This document shows positions 1 to 7,296 of a stretch of DNA of 16,687 nt, in pieces. The position numbers and the translations under genes are program-made. How positions within the stretch are numbered: the first letter of the stretch is position 1; each line of letters opens with the position of its first letter. The DNA is taken from NCBI GenBank assembly GCA_002496845.1, contig DALQ01000049.1:651-17337 (forward strand). Direction: 5' to 3'. The notes beneath the pieces are model-generated. The model was given only the letters and a program-made list of their open reading frames with translations, was not told where the DNA came from and did not search any database. The DNA is from Euryarchaeota archaeon UBA495 (GTDB lineage: Archaea; Thermoplasmatota; Poseidoniia; Poseidoniales; Poseidoniaceae).

Positions 1-100
1 CGCCACAAACGCGGCACCAGACCTTGATTCCGTCAGAACGTGGCGTGGCCCCTGCGATGTCGATGGTGACGCCGCACTTGCATCGCACGGTGGTTTCCAT
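1..100 (-). CDS. Small zinc-ribbon protein, N-terminal part only
   Basis: Reading leftwards from the ATG at 100-98, an open frame of 33 codons runs off the window edge. It encodes a CKCG motif at residues 7-10 and a CRVCG motif at 29-33. This C-x-C / C-x2-C spacing is what a zinc ribbon uses to hold one Zn2+, so a small zinc-binding protein or an N-terminal zinc-ribbon domain is likely. It starts 23 bases after the trm5 stop on the same strand, so it is probably co-transcribed with trm5. The rest of the protein is outside the window, so no specific function can be given. The frame is short and could be chance, but four well-spaced cysteines in 33 residues argue for a real gene. Confidence 0.6.
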   Translation of the reverse strand, partial: METTVRCKCGVTIDIAGATPRSDGIKVWCRVCG

Positions 101-123
101 GGTTCACGGGAGCGGTGGGCGCC

Positions 124-1206
124 TCAAGAACCCGTCGTCGCGCGCACCACGAGGCGAACCATCGTCCGTGTCGTGCTGAACCCTTTGGTGGCTTGAACGT
201 CCACGTTGGCCTGCCAGCCGGCAGCATCGAACACAGCATGAACACGCGCCGCAACGGCGCCCTCCTGATGGCGATCCACCAAGGCCCACCCAAGCACCAA
301 CGCGTCGTCTGCGAGCAGCGGAATCAGGTCCGTCAAGTGGTTCAGGCCTTCGTGTGGAAGGTTGACGAAAAGCACGTCTGCTTGGCGATTGACGTCAGGG
401 TCATGCTGCCATTCGCGTCCATCCCCTTCGCGCACCACCAGCCTCGCCTCTGGATGGGCGCTTTTGCTGATGATTCGGGACAGGTTGTTGCGGAGGTACG
501 GGATGGCTTGGCCGTTCAAGTCCCCCACAACTGCAACCTCAATCGCGCCGTTTTGGAGGGGGAGGCCGAGGTTTGGCCCAACTCCAGCATAGGGATCGTG
601 TGCCACCAGGCGACGGCCGAGGTGCGCCTGATGTGCTTTGATGAGGGTCATGGCGCCCTCGCGTTCCCGGCTTAGTCTGGCGCTAAAGTAAGCGGTAGCG
701 GGGTCGAGGCTGTAGTCCAAACCATGCTCCCGCACGGTCGTTTCCGTGCTGGCATCGGCCCCTCGCGCGGCGAGAACCCGAAGGTCGCGGATTCGGTACG
801 GACCCGTCACGCCTCCGTCAACACAAACCACTCGAACGTGGAGGAATTGAGCCAGCATGGCCTGTGCAATGGCCTTCTCATGGGCCTCGACTTCTGGTTC
901 CAGTTTGACGAGCAGGACGTCCCCTTGCACCTCATGTGCGGTGGGGAGAAACGGATCCAAGGTTTCCATAAGGCTTGGATCAAGGCGGTCCCGCCAATGC
1001 TGCGGGCCTCGCTCCAACGAAGGGCGGCGCACGATGGCATGGCCTTCGAACCCTGCATCTGCGTCCGCAGGAGCGAGATCGCTCAGAGGCAACAAGCGGT
1101 GGTCGCCATCGGATTGGATGCCAACCCCGGCAGCCAACCATCCGGCCAGCATCAAACGTTCCCGCCATTGGGCGGTCTCCGTGCTCGGCACCCTCAAATG
1201 ACGCAT
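124..1206 (-). CDS. trm5: tRNA (guanine37-N1)-methyltransferase, Trm5 family
   Basis: This is a class I SAM-dependent methyltransferase of the Trm5/TYW2 family. Trm5 makes m1G37 next to the anticodon, which prevents +1 frameshifting and in archaea can be the first step to wyosine. Counting from the ATG at 1206 (360 residues), the visible family signatures are: HEVQGDV (91-97), matching the central 'hDiIGDi' element; REHG (159-162) followed by AYFSARL (172-178), with the conserved Arg at 177; the SAM-binding loop DPYAGVGP (204-211); the acidic DLN motif (229-231); and the NLP catalytic motif (282-284). Length fits archaeal Trm5. A GTG at 1224 would add six residues, but ATG at 1206 is the better start. 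It is divergent from dph5 and is followed by a zinc-ribbon gene. TYW2 (Taw2) is the closest alternative; the NLP motif favours Trm5. Confidence 0.88.
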   Translation of the reverse strand: MRHLRVPSTETAQWRERLMLAGWLAAGVGIQSDGDHRLLPLSDLAPADADAGFEGHAIVRRPSLERGPQHWRDRLDPSLMETLDPFLPTAHEVQGDVLLVKLEPEVEAHEKAIAQAMLAQFLHVRVVCVDGGVTGPYRIRDLRVLAARGADASTETTVREHGLDYSLDPATAYFSARLSREREGAMTLIKAHQAHLGRRLVAHDPYAGVGPNLGLPLQNGAIEVAVVGDLNGQAIPYLRNNLSRIISKSAHPEARLVVREGDGREWQHDPDVNRQADVLFVNLPHEGLNHLTDLIPLLADDALVLGWALVDRHQEGAVAARVHAVFDAAGWQANVDVQATKGFSTTRTMVRLVVRATTGS

Positions 1207-1243
1207 GCCGCTCACGAGGACCACCGGTCAGGACGGCATCAGC
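1207..1243. other. Divergent trm5-dph5 spacer
   Basis: With starts at 1206 (minus) and 1244 (plus), only 37 bases separate the two genes. The spacer is GC-rich and I see no TATA-like AT tract in it. Any promoters must be cryptic, lie inside the opposite gene, or serve starts further inside the frames. No strong Shine-Dalgarno sequence is visible for either gene. Confidence 0.5.
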
Positions 1244-2092
1244 ATGACGGTCGAATTGCCCCCTACTGGCTTGCTCCTTGTCGGACTGGGGCCTGGCGGC
1301 CTCGGTGGGATGACCCTTGCCGCGCTTGAGGCTGCACAGAAGGCCGAACACCGATGGTATGAGGCCTACACTGCGCTTTGGCCAGAGCAAGACTTGGTTG
1401 ATTTGGAAGCACGCGTCGGTCCCATCGAACGGGTCATGCGGCCCGACGTGGAACACCCGACTCGGATGTTTGAGCTTGCTCGAACCTCGCTTGTGGCGCT
1501 CCTTGTGGTGGGCGACCCGTTGCAAGCCACCACCCACGTTGACCTGCAACTTCGCGCTTTGGAAGCGGGGGTTCCATGCCACGTGTTGCACGGACTCAGC
1601 ATCACAGGGATGGTCACTGGAGCGGCAGGACTGTCCAATTACCGCTTTGGACGACAAACCACACTGACCTACCCGCACGGGTCGTGGATCGCCACCTCGC
1701 CCCTCGAAACCATCGCCGTCAACCGCCACCAAGGGCTGCACACGCTGGTGCTCCTCGACTTGGACCCCACCGGGGCAGGCACCGGGGACCAGCGGCCAAT
1801 GCGGCCAGAAGACGCTCATCGAAGCCTCCACTTGATGGCGGAGCGGTTGCTCGAACGAGCGACGAGCGGCGCGCCCGAATCCAACCTCAACACTGCAGCC
1901 CTTGACGACCTTGAGGTGGGGGCATGGCCCGTGGTGCTCTGCGCTGATGTGGGCACCGTGGACGAGGCCTTCGTCACGACCACGGTGGACGGGTTGCCCT
2001 CAGAGGCCGGCGGACGTCTGAATTGCCTGCTGATTCCTGCCGCCGTTGAGGGCGTCGAAGCCGAGGCCATCGCCCGATGGCGAAGGGCCTGA
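1244..2092 (+). CDS. dph5: Diphthine synthase (Dph5/DphB)
   Basis: This SAM-dependent methyltransferase methylates the modified histidine of elongation factor 2 during diphthamide synthesis, a pathway found in archaea and eukaryotes. Numbered from the ATG at 1244 (282 residues), the tetrapyrrole-methylase-fold signatures are clear: the N-terminal VGLGPGGLGG loop (13-22), YEAYTAL (39-45), VVGDPLQATTH (88-98), a HGLSITGM segment near 118-125, SNYRFGRQ, and GLHTLVLLDLDP near 168-179. All match Dph5 in order, and the length is close to the usual 260-290. An ATG at 1205 in the same frame would add 13 residues with no family character and would lie on the trm5 start codon, so 1244 is preferred. The gene is head to head with trm5 and 55 bases upstream of the symporter gene. 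Confidence 0.92.
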   Translation: MTVELPPTGLLLVGLGPGGLGGMTLAALEAAQKAEHRWYEAYTALWPEQDLVDLEARVGPIERVMRPDVEHPTRMFELARTSLVALLVVGDPLQATTHVDLQLRALEAGVPCHVLHGLSITGMVTGAAGLSNYRFGRQTTLTYPHGSWIATSPLETIAVNRHQGLHTLVLLDLDPTGAGTGDQRPMRPEDAHRSLHLMAERLLERATSGAPESNLNTAALDDLEVGAWPVVLCADVGTVDEAFVTTTVDGLPSEAGGRLNCLLIPAAVEGVEAEAIARWRRA

Positions 2093-2147
2093 TTCCGCCG
2101 CGCCTCCCTCGGAAGCGTTGATGGGGAGGGGGAGTGTGGTCGGTTCG

Positions 2148-4238
2148 ATGAGCAACGTCGCGATGCTGTTGTCCTTCCTGCTCTTCCTCGGCTTTTTTGC
2201 GGCCGTTGGGCTCTCGAGCATGCGTGTCAAGGAGGACACCACGGACGACTACCTTGTCGCAGGACGCGGGATGCACCCGGCTTTGGCGGCTCTTTCTGCG
2301 GTCAGCACGTGGAACAGCGGCTACATGTTCATTGGATTCATTGGATTCACCTATGCGGTCGGTTATTCTGCGATTTGGATTGGTTTGGCCTCCAGCATTG
2401 GCCAAGTCATCGCATGGATCTGGCTCTACAAATACATCCAGCAAGAAGCCAACTTCCGTGGTGTGCGGTCTCTCTCGTCTCTGGTTGCCAACGTTGCCGG
2501 CGCACCGGAAGCCAAACTCGCCGCCATTTTGTCGGTGGCCTTCCTTTCCGTCTACGCTGCAGCCCAGTTGACCAGTGGCGGCAAGGCGCTGTTCGCCATG
2601 ATGGGGTGGGACCCCGTGCTGGGCATCCTCATCGGTTTCGTGCTCGTCGTCGCGTATTGCTACGCTGGGGGCATCCGGGCCTCCATTTGGACCGACGCGG
2701 CCCAATCGTGCGTCATGATCATTGGAACCACCATGCTGTGTTGGGTGGCCTTGGGCCAAGTCGGTGGATTCAGCGGCCTCAACACGTCCCTGGAAACGCA
2801 AGACCCCATGCTCACTGGCCTGATTCCGCCCAACCTCGCGCTCGGCGTCAGCCTCTGGATTTTCGCGTTCTTCCTCGGGGGGCTTGGCGTCGCCGGGCAG
2901 CCTCAGGTCGTGTCCCGCGTGATGACCTTGGGCTCCGACAAAGAGCGCAAGCAGGCGATGGTCTGGTTCTTCGTCTGGCAAACGCCGTTCATCGCCCTCA
3001 TGCTGGTCATCGGCTGGGCCAGTCGCGTGATGTTCACGCAGGATGGGTTTGACGCCGAACTTGGCCTGCCCACGCTTGCCATGGACGTGCTGGGCCCCTT
3101 CTGGGCCGGCCTCATCCTCGCGTCCATCTTCGCCGCGACCATGTCCACGGCTGACAGCCAAGTCCTCGCCTGCACCGCAGCGGTCACCGACGACATCCGC
3201 CCGGAATGGAGTCAGGACCATGGCACGACCAAGAAGGTCACGTTGGTGATGGCCGTGATTGCGACCGTCATTTCGTTGGTCGGGCTGTACGTGCCGGGGG
3301 GCGATTCCGTGTTCTCCCTCGTGGTCCTTGCCGTGTACGGCCTTGGCGGCATCTTCGTCCCGATGCTCATCGTGCGTTGGACCGGCTACCAACCGGACAC
3401 TCGCCACTCGGTCACGATGATGATCGCCGCCTTGGTCGGCGTCATCGTCTGGCGCCTTCTTGGCCTCAACGAACACGTCTTCGAATCCATTCCTGGCATG
3501 ACCATGGCCTTCCTTGCTCACTTCATCGACCATGCCTACCGCATCAAGGACGGTTCGCCTCTTGGCCGGTTCGAGGTCCCCTCTGGCCGCGCCATCGGCA
3601 TCGCGGCCCTTGTCATTCTCGCGCCTGCGGCAGCCGCCGAAGGCGCTTACCTGCTGCGGGATGCACCAGAAGCTGCCGATTCTGCGGCGGCGTGGTCCAT
3701 TGATGGAACACTAGAATTCATCGAAATTGGATCAGGTGAGGAATTCGTTGCCGACGGCCAAACCGTGCCTGTTGAGGCCCACAGCGACGGCGCTGGCAGT
3801 GCCGCAGATGGACGAAACGTCGTCGGCCTTGTGGCCACCCTGGCTTACAACGAGGACGAAACCTCAGGCGGGCCGGGCTGCGCCGCGCCGGGCGCAGGCG
3901 ACGCCGAGCCCGACACCATCGCAGGTTTGCTGCAGCGGGGAGACTTGTCCCAAAGCGAAGAAGGGCAAAACGTCGAGGGAAGCACGGCTTCACATACGGT
4001 GTCCGTGGAATGGTTCGATCGGTCTTTGTTTGAGGCAGGCAGCGCCGAGAACATCTCGGAGGGCGACCTTCGAGCGGCGCTGGATGGAGGGGACGTTGGC
4101 TTTGGCCCATCGAGCCTCGACTTGACCGTAACTGTCGCGACCGGGGGCAGTGCCTTGTGCAACCATCAGGACGACGGCGAGACCGTGCAGTGGAGCATTT
4201 CCCTCGTTGTGCTGGACTATTCGTTGAGCAAACTGTGA
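2148..4238 (+). CDS. PutP-like sodium:solute symporter with extra C-terminal domain
   Basis: This membrane protein belongs to the SSS family (TC 2.A.21), which uses the Na+ gradient to import small solutes such as proline. From the ATG at 2148 (696 residues) the core aligns with E. coli PutP almost residue for residue: TTDDYLVAGR at 31-40 matches NFDDYILGGR at 31-40. GVAGQPQVVSRVM matches GYFGQPHILARFM, and ATMSTADSQVL carries the Na2-site Ser-Thr pair (333-334; PutP 340-341). SIPGMTMAFL matches the final PutP helix. This match is the reason for choosing 2148 over ATG 2121 or TTG 2046. A Trp stands at 55, where PutP has its Na+-site Asp55, so the substrate and coupling ion are uncertain. After the 13-helix core come another hydrophobic helix (about 483-503) and an acidic domain of about 193 residues not found in PutP (502 residues). 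It follows dph5 on the same strand. Confidence 0.9.
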   Translation: MSNVAMLLSFLLFLGFFAAVGLSSMRVKEDTTDDYLVAGRGMHPALAALSAVSTWNSGYMFIGFIGFTYAVGYSAIWIGLASSIGQVIAWIWLYKYIQQEANFRGVRSLSSLVANVAGAPEAKLAAILSVAFLSVYAAAQLTSGGKALFAMMGWDPVLGILIGFVLVVAYCYAGGIRASIWTDAAQSCVMIIGTTMLCWVALGQVGGFSGLNTSLETQDPMLTGLIPPNLALGVSLWIFAFFLGGLGVAGQPQVVSRVMTLGSDKERKQAMVWFFVWQTPFIALMLVIGWASRVMFTQDGFDAELGLPTLAMDVLGPFWAGLILASIFAATMSTADSQVLACTAAVTDDIRPEWSQDHGTTKKVTLVMAVIATVISLVGLYVPGGDSVFSLVVLAVYGLGGIFVPMLIVRWTGYQPDTRHSVTMMIAALVGVIVWRLLGLNEHVFESIPGMTMAFLAHFIDHAYRIKDGSPLGRFEVPSGRAIGIAALVILAPAAAAEGAYLLRDAPEAADSAAAWSIDGTLEFIEIGSGEEFVADGQTVPVEAHSDGAGSAADGRNVVGLVATLAYNEDETSGGPGCAAPGAGDAEPDTIAGLLQRGDLSQSEEGQNVEGSTASHTVSVEWFDRSLFEAGSAENISEGDLRAALDGGDVGFGPSSLDLTVTVATGGSALCNHQDDGETVQWSISLVVLDYSLSKL
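3657..4235 (+). other. Extracytoplasmic C-terminal domain of the symporter
   Basis: Residues 504-696 of the symporter are rich in Asp, Glu, Gly, Ser and Ala and have no membrane segment. Hydrophobic beta-type stretches such as NVVGLVATLAYNE, HTVSVEWFD, LDLTVTVATGG and VQWSISLVVLDYS suggest a beta-sandwich. Two cysteines (in GGPGCAAPG and SALCNHQ) could form a disulfide. PutP ends in the cytoplasm after 13 helices. The added 14th helix would place this domain outside the cell, which fits its acidity and cysteines. This topology is inference. Confidence 0.6.
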
Positions 4239-4287
4239 TGCGGACGAGGTGAGAAAGCCTCATCCCACACGCCACCCGCGACATGCT

Positions 4288-4291
4288 GAGG
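4288..4291 (+). promoter_or_regulatory. Possible ribosome binding site (GAGG)
   Basis: GAGG ends 7 bases before the ATG at 4299. It is one of the few start-proximal Shine-Dalgarno-like sequences in the window and supports that start. Four bases is a weak match and could be chance. Confidence 0.35.
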
Positions 4292-4298
4292 CAGACCG

Positions 4299-6029
4299 AT
4301 GGCACGTGCACCGCAGGTCGAATTCCCGGGCAAAAAGCGCCAACGGGTTCGGATGCGAGGCACGAAACACGCCAATGAAGACACGGCGAAACGTCTGCGC
4401 CGAAACCTCGACCGCTTGCTTGAGCACCCTGAACGGGCCCTTCCGGAACTCTCTGGCTCGGTACGCCGAGGATGGCGTCGTGACCCCATCGAGCGGACCA
4501 TGAAGGAAATCGACCAGGTGGTTCAGCGCCGCGGCGACACGGCTTGGCTGAAGAAGCGTATGCTGGCGAAGCGGGGAGACCACATCGCCAAGGCGCTCGC
4601 TGGTAGCTTTCACGCCGCTCATGACGTCGAAATCTCGACGGTGGGGAAGTACCAGAACTCCGCTTTTGGAAGCGGGTCGTACATCCGTCGAGGCGACGGG
4701 AAGCAGGCCTACTTGGCCAGCCTCCAGAACCATCACAACGTCACCCTCCGCATGCTGGCGTGGGAAGAACATGCCCGGCGCGGCCTGCACTTTTTCTCAT
4801 GGAGCGATGGATTCGTGTGCACCGGCCGTGACACCACGCCACCTCAAGGATGGCTCGAAGACGTCTTGGAACGTTCTCGCTTTTCGTTCACCACCACCGA
4901 AGTCGACGGTGTTGAGGTGCATCACACGGAGGGAATTGATCCCACGGTGGTGGCGTCCGATCAGCACGACGCCACCGGCTACGTTCGGCTGGCCTTCCAC
5001 CATGGGCCCATCGTGGCCGTGGACCTTGATGCCGTGGGCACGGCCGGGGAGAAAGACAAGGCCTTCGTGCATCATTTGGCCATGTCCATGCTGCCGCCCA
5101 TCCTGCCTCGGCTCGTCGACGTGGAAGCGCGTTGGTCGCCCGAAGGATGGCCGGCTGATGAGCCGCTTCCACAGGCGTGCATCGATGGCATGGACCGCTT
5201 GCTCGATGCATGGCAAGGCCTCACGCTCAACGAAGGCGTCCTCGGTGGCCGCCTGAAGGCGGAAGTCCTCACCAACCTCAATCACGGGCTTGTGCTCGAC
5301 GACCGCTGGTTGGACGGCACCAACATCGAACACGTGGTGGAACACCTCACCTCGGTTGGCGGGACTGAGGACGAGGCGACGTTCGCTGCGGCGATGCTCA
5401 CCGCTCGCATGACCGAAGGTGGTGGCATCATCGACACGCGAGGCGAATTGCGGCCGCGTGATGAGGGCGCCTTGCTCGTCACCAAAGGCGCGAGTTTGAA
5501 CGCCATCATGGGCGCTTTGTGGGCCGACCACCACGAAGACGGTCTGATTGGCCTCGGCCTCGAAGGCGACGACCTTGCTGCCATCCTCGCCTCCGTAGAC
5601 GGGCGCCCCAAGTCCTTCGGAGCCTTCCTTCGAGGTTTGGACGACGCTCGCGCCGCCGCCCGACGGGAATCTCGGTTCCCGCATCGCCGAGGGCACCTGA
5701 CCGGTCCGCTGGGTTTGACGCATGATTTGGTGCTGACCGGGTTGCTTGACGGGGGCGGAAGGGCCCAAAAAACGGCCTGCGACCGTCACGACGACATGGA
5801 AGCGGCGGCCGCAGCATGGGCTTGGCTGCTCGCTGCTGACCGCCACACGGGCCAAGAATGGCATTTCGAACCCGTGGCTCGGGACAGGGGGGGCGCGTGG
5901 TCCACCGCCGCTCGGGCCCTCATCGAATCTGGATCGGCTTTGCTCGAAAACGACGATGCCCCCCACCGGGAAGCATTCGAAGCAGCCTTGGCAGACCTTG
6001 CGGCGACCATGGGCGTTGCCGCACCGTGA
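4299..6029 (+). CDS. Uncharacterised 576-residue protein
   Basis: I do not recognise this protein. It begins with an Arg/Lys-rich segment (residues 11-66, including GKKRQRVRMR and VRRGWRR) that could bind nucleic acid or anionic surfaces. A middle part (about 95-300) is rich in His, Trp and Phe, with pieces such as SFHAAHDVEIS, NHHNVTLRMLAWEEHARRG and HFFSWSDGF. A more acidic, Ala/Leu-rich and probably helical C-terminal half follows. There is no signal peptide or membrane segment, so it should be cytoplasmic. Codon use and GC match the neighbours, and the frame stays open for 1.7 kb with ordinary protein composition, so it is a real gene. It lies 60 bases after the symporter gene on the same strand, so it may be co-transcribed. 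It ends 3 bases from the convergent PLP-enzyme gene. Function unknown. Confidence 0.8.
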   Translation: MARAPQVEFPGKKRQRVRMRGTKHANEDTAKRLRRNLDRLLEHPERALPELSGSVRRGWRRDPIERTMKEIDQVVQRRGDTAWLKKRMLAKRGDHIAKALAGSFHAAHDVEISTVGKYQNSAFGSGSYIRRGDGKQAYLASLQNHHNVTLRMLAWEEHARRGLHFFSWSDGFVCTGRDTTPPQGWLEDVLERSRFSFTTTEVDGVEVHHTEGIDPTVVASDQHDATGYVRLAFHHGPIVAVDLDAVGTAGEKDKAFVHHLAMSMLPPILPRLVDVEARWSPEGWPADEPLPQACIDGMDRLLDAWQGLTLNEGVLGGRLKAEVLTNLNHGLVLDDRWLDGTNIEHVVEHLTSVGGTEDEATFAAAMLTARMTEGGGIIDTRGELRPRDEGALLVTKGASLNAIMGALWADHHEDGLIGLGLEGDDLAAILASVDGRPKSFGAFLRGLDDARAAARRESRFPHRRGHLTGPLGLTHDLVLTGLLDGGGRAQKTACDRHDDMEAAAAAWAWLLAADRHTGQEWHFEPVARDRGGAWSTAARALIESGSALLENDDAPHREAFEAALADLAATMGVAAP

Positions 6030-6032
6030 CGT

Positions 6033-7289
6033 TCAGGCTTCAAGCGCCTGGGCGATGTCGTCCCACAGGTCTTCCACGTCCTCGATGCCAATCGACATAC
6101 GGACAAATCCTGGCACGATGCCCGCTTCCATCCGGACGTCTTCCGGCATGGCGCCGTGGCTGGAGTTGAACGGGCATTCGATGAGCGACTCGATGCCGCC
6201 GAGGCTGGTGGCTTCGTAGATGATCTTGAGCTTCCGCATGAAGCGGAGGGCGGCTGCGTCGCCTCCCTTGACGACGAAGGCAACCATGCCCGACCCGTTG
6301 GGAAGAACCCGCTGCGCAACCTCGTAATCGGGATGGCTTTCGAGGGACGTGTGGTACACGCGCTCGATGGCGGAATGCTGCTCAAGGCGTGCCGCAACGG
6401 TGGCGGCGTTGTTGCAGATCACCGGCATCCGGACGTGCAAGGTGCGCATGCCCCGCTCCAACAAATAGCACGCGTGAGGATCTGGGGATGCCCCGAAATG
6501 CACCTTTTGCTTGAAGGTCTTCGCCACAAGGTCGGCTCGACCGACCACGGCTCCACCAATGATGTCGCTGTGTCCACCGAGGTACTTCGTGGTCGAATGG
6601 ATGACGAGGTCAACCCCGTACTTCAGCGGGCTGCAGCCCCATGGGCTCGCGAAGGTGCTGTCAATGATGCAGAGCAGACCGTTGCGCTTGGCCACCTCCA
6701 CCATGGCGGGGATGTCGCAGACCTTGAGCACGGGGTTGGTCAGGGTCTCGATGTAGAGCATCTTGGTGTTGGGTTGAATCGCGGCTTCGTAGGATGCAGG
6801 GTCCCGCATGTCAGCGAGTGTGATCTCGATGCCAAAGCGGGTCATTTCGTCCATCAAGAGGCCGTATGTGCCGCCGTAAATGTCGCCGCTGGCCACGATG
6901 TGGTCGCCTGCGTTCAGCAGGCCAAGAAAGACCGCAGAAATGGCGCCCATGCCGCTGGCGAAGACCTCGGCATCCTCGCCGCCTTCCATGGCCCGGAGTT
7001 TCTGAGCGACCGCGTCGGTGTTGACCGAAGAGAGCCGCGCATACAGCAGGGTGTGCTGAGCTCCAGCCGCCCAACCGGCGTACCGTTCGTCCGTGAGGCG
7101 GTAGGTCGAGGATTGGAAGATGGGGGTGTTGACCGCGTCGCCGATGTGCTGTGTTCCTGCGTGAACGGCGTCGGTCGCAAAGCGACGGGGGGTCATTGGG
7201 GCGTCGGAGCCGCCTGTCGTGGAGTTCGTCTCGCCCGCGGCCATGATGCCACTCTTCCGATAAGGGACTTGAACGATGTGTTCGTTCAT
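6033..7289 (-). CDS. Cys/Met-metabolism PLP-dependent enzyme (cystathionine gamma-synthase/lyase family)
   Basis: This fold-type I PLP enzyme belongs to the trans-sulfuration family (cystathionine gamma-synthase, beta-/gamma-lyase, methionine gamma-lyase, O-acetylhomoserine sulfhydrylase). Numbered from the ATG at 7289 (418 residues): FATDAVHAG (37-45) is the usual N-terminal element; Y83/R85 in YARLSSVN bind the PLP phosphate of the partner subunit; DIYGGTY (136-142) carries the ring-stacking Tyr138; D210 in IIDSTFASP contacts the pyridine nitrogen; and K235 in HSTTKYLGGHSD forms the Schiff base. SLGGIESL near the C-terminus is also typical. The sequence does not settle the reaction. ATG codons at 7244 and 7196 are alternative starts; the family-like region begins at the last. 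The gene starts 7 bases after the EamA-gene stop, so the two are probably one operon. Confidence 0.9.
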   Translation of the reverse strand: MNEHIVQVPYRKSGIMAAGETNSTTGGSDAPMTPRRFATDAVHAGTQHIGDAVNTPIFQSSTYRLTDERYAGWAAGAQHTLLYARLSSVNTDAVAQKLRAMEGGEDAEVFASGMGAISAVFLGLLNAGDHIVASGDIYGGTYGLLMDEMTRFGIEITLADMRDPASYEAAIQPNTKMLYIETLTNPVLKVCDIPAMVEVAKRNGLLCIIDSTFASPWGCSPLKYGVDLVIHSTTKYLGGHSDIIGGAVVGRADLVAKTFKQKVHFGASPDPHACYLLERGMRTLHVRMPVICNNAATVAARLEQHSAIERVYHTSLESHPDYEVAQRVLPNGSGMVAFVVKGGDAAALRFMRKLKIIYEATSLGGIESLIECPFNSSHGAMPEDVRMEAGIVPGFVRMSIGIEDVEDLWDDIAQALEA

Positions 7290-7296
7290 GCGGGGT

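Noticed and set aside
2046..2147. Upstream extension of the symporter from TTG 2046 or ATG 2121
   Set aside because: The ATG at 2148 gives exact positional agreement with the PutP N-terminus; the extension overlaps the dph5 end and is low-complexity.
1974..3533. 519-codon minus-strand open frame opposite the symporter
   Set aside because: Composition is dominated by His, Asp, Arg and Gly with no domain; it is a shadow of the high-GC symporter gene, which matches PutP throughout.
4239..4298. Possible terminator or small RNA between the symporter and the unknown gene
   Set aside because: No convincing stem-loop or T-tract in these 60 bases; only a weak GAGG near the next start.
4797..5966. 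389-codon minus-strand frame opposite the unknown 576-residue gene
   Set aside because: The plus-strand frame is longer, has more protein-like composition and fits its neighbours; the antisense frame is rich in Gly/Arg/His/Val without structure.
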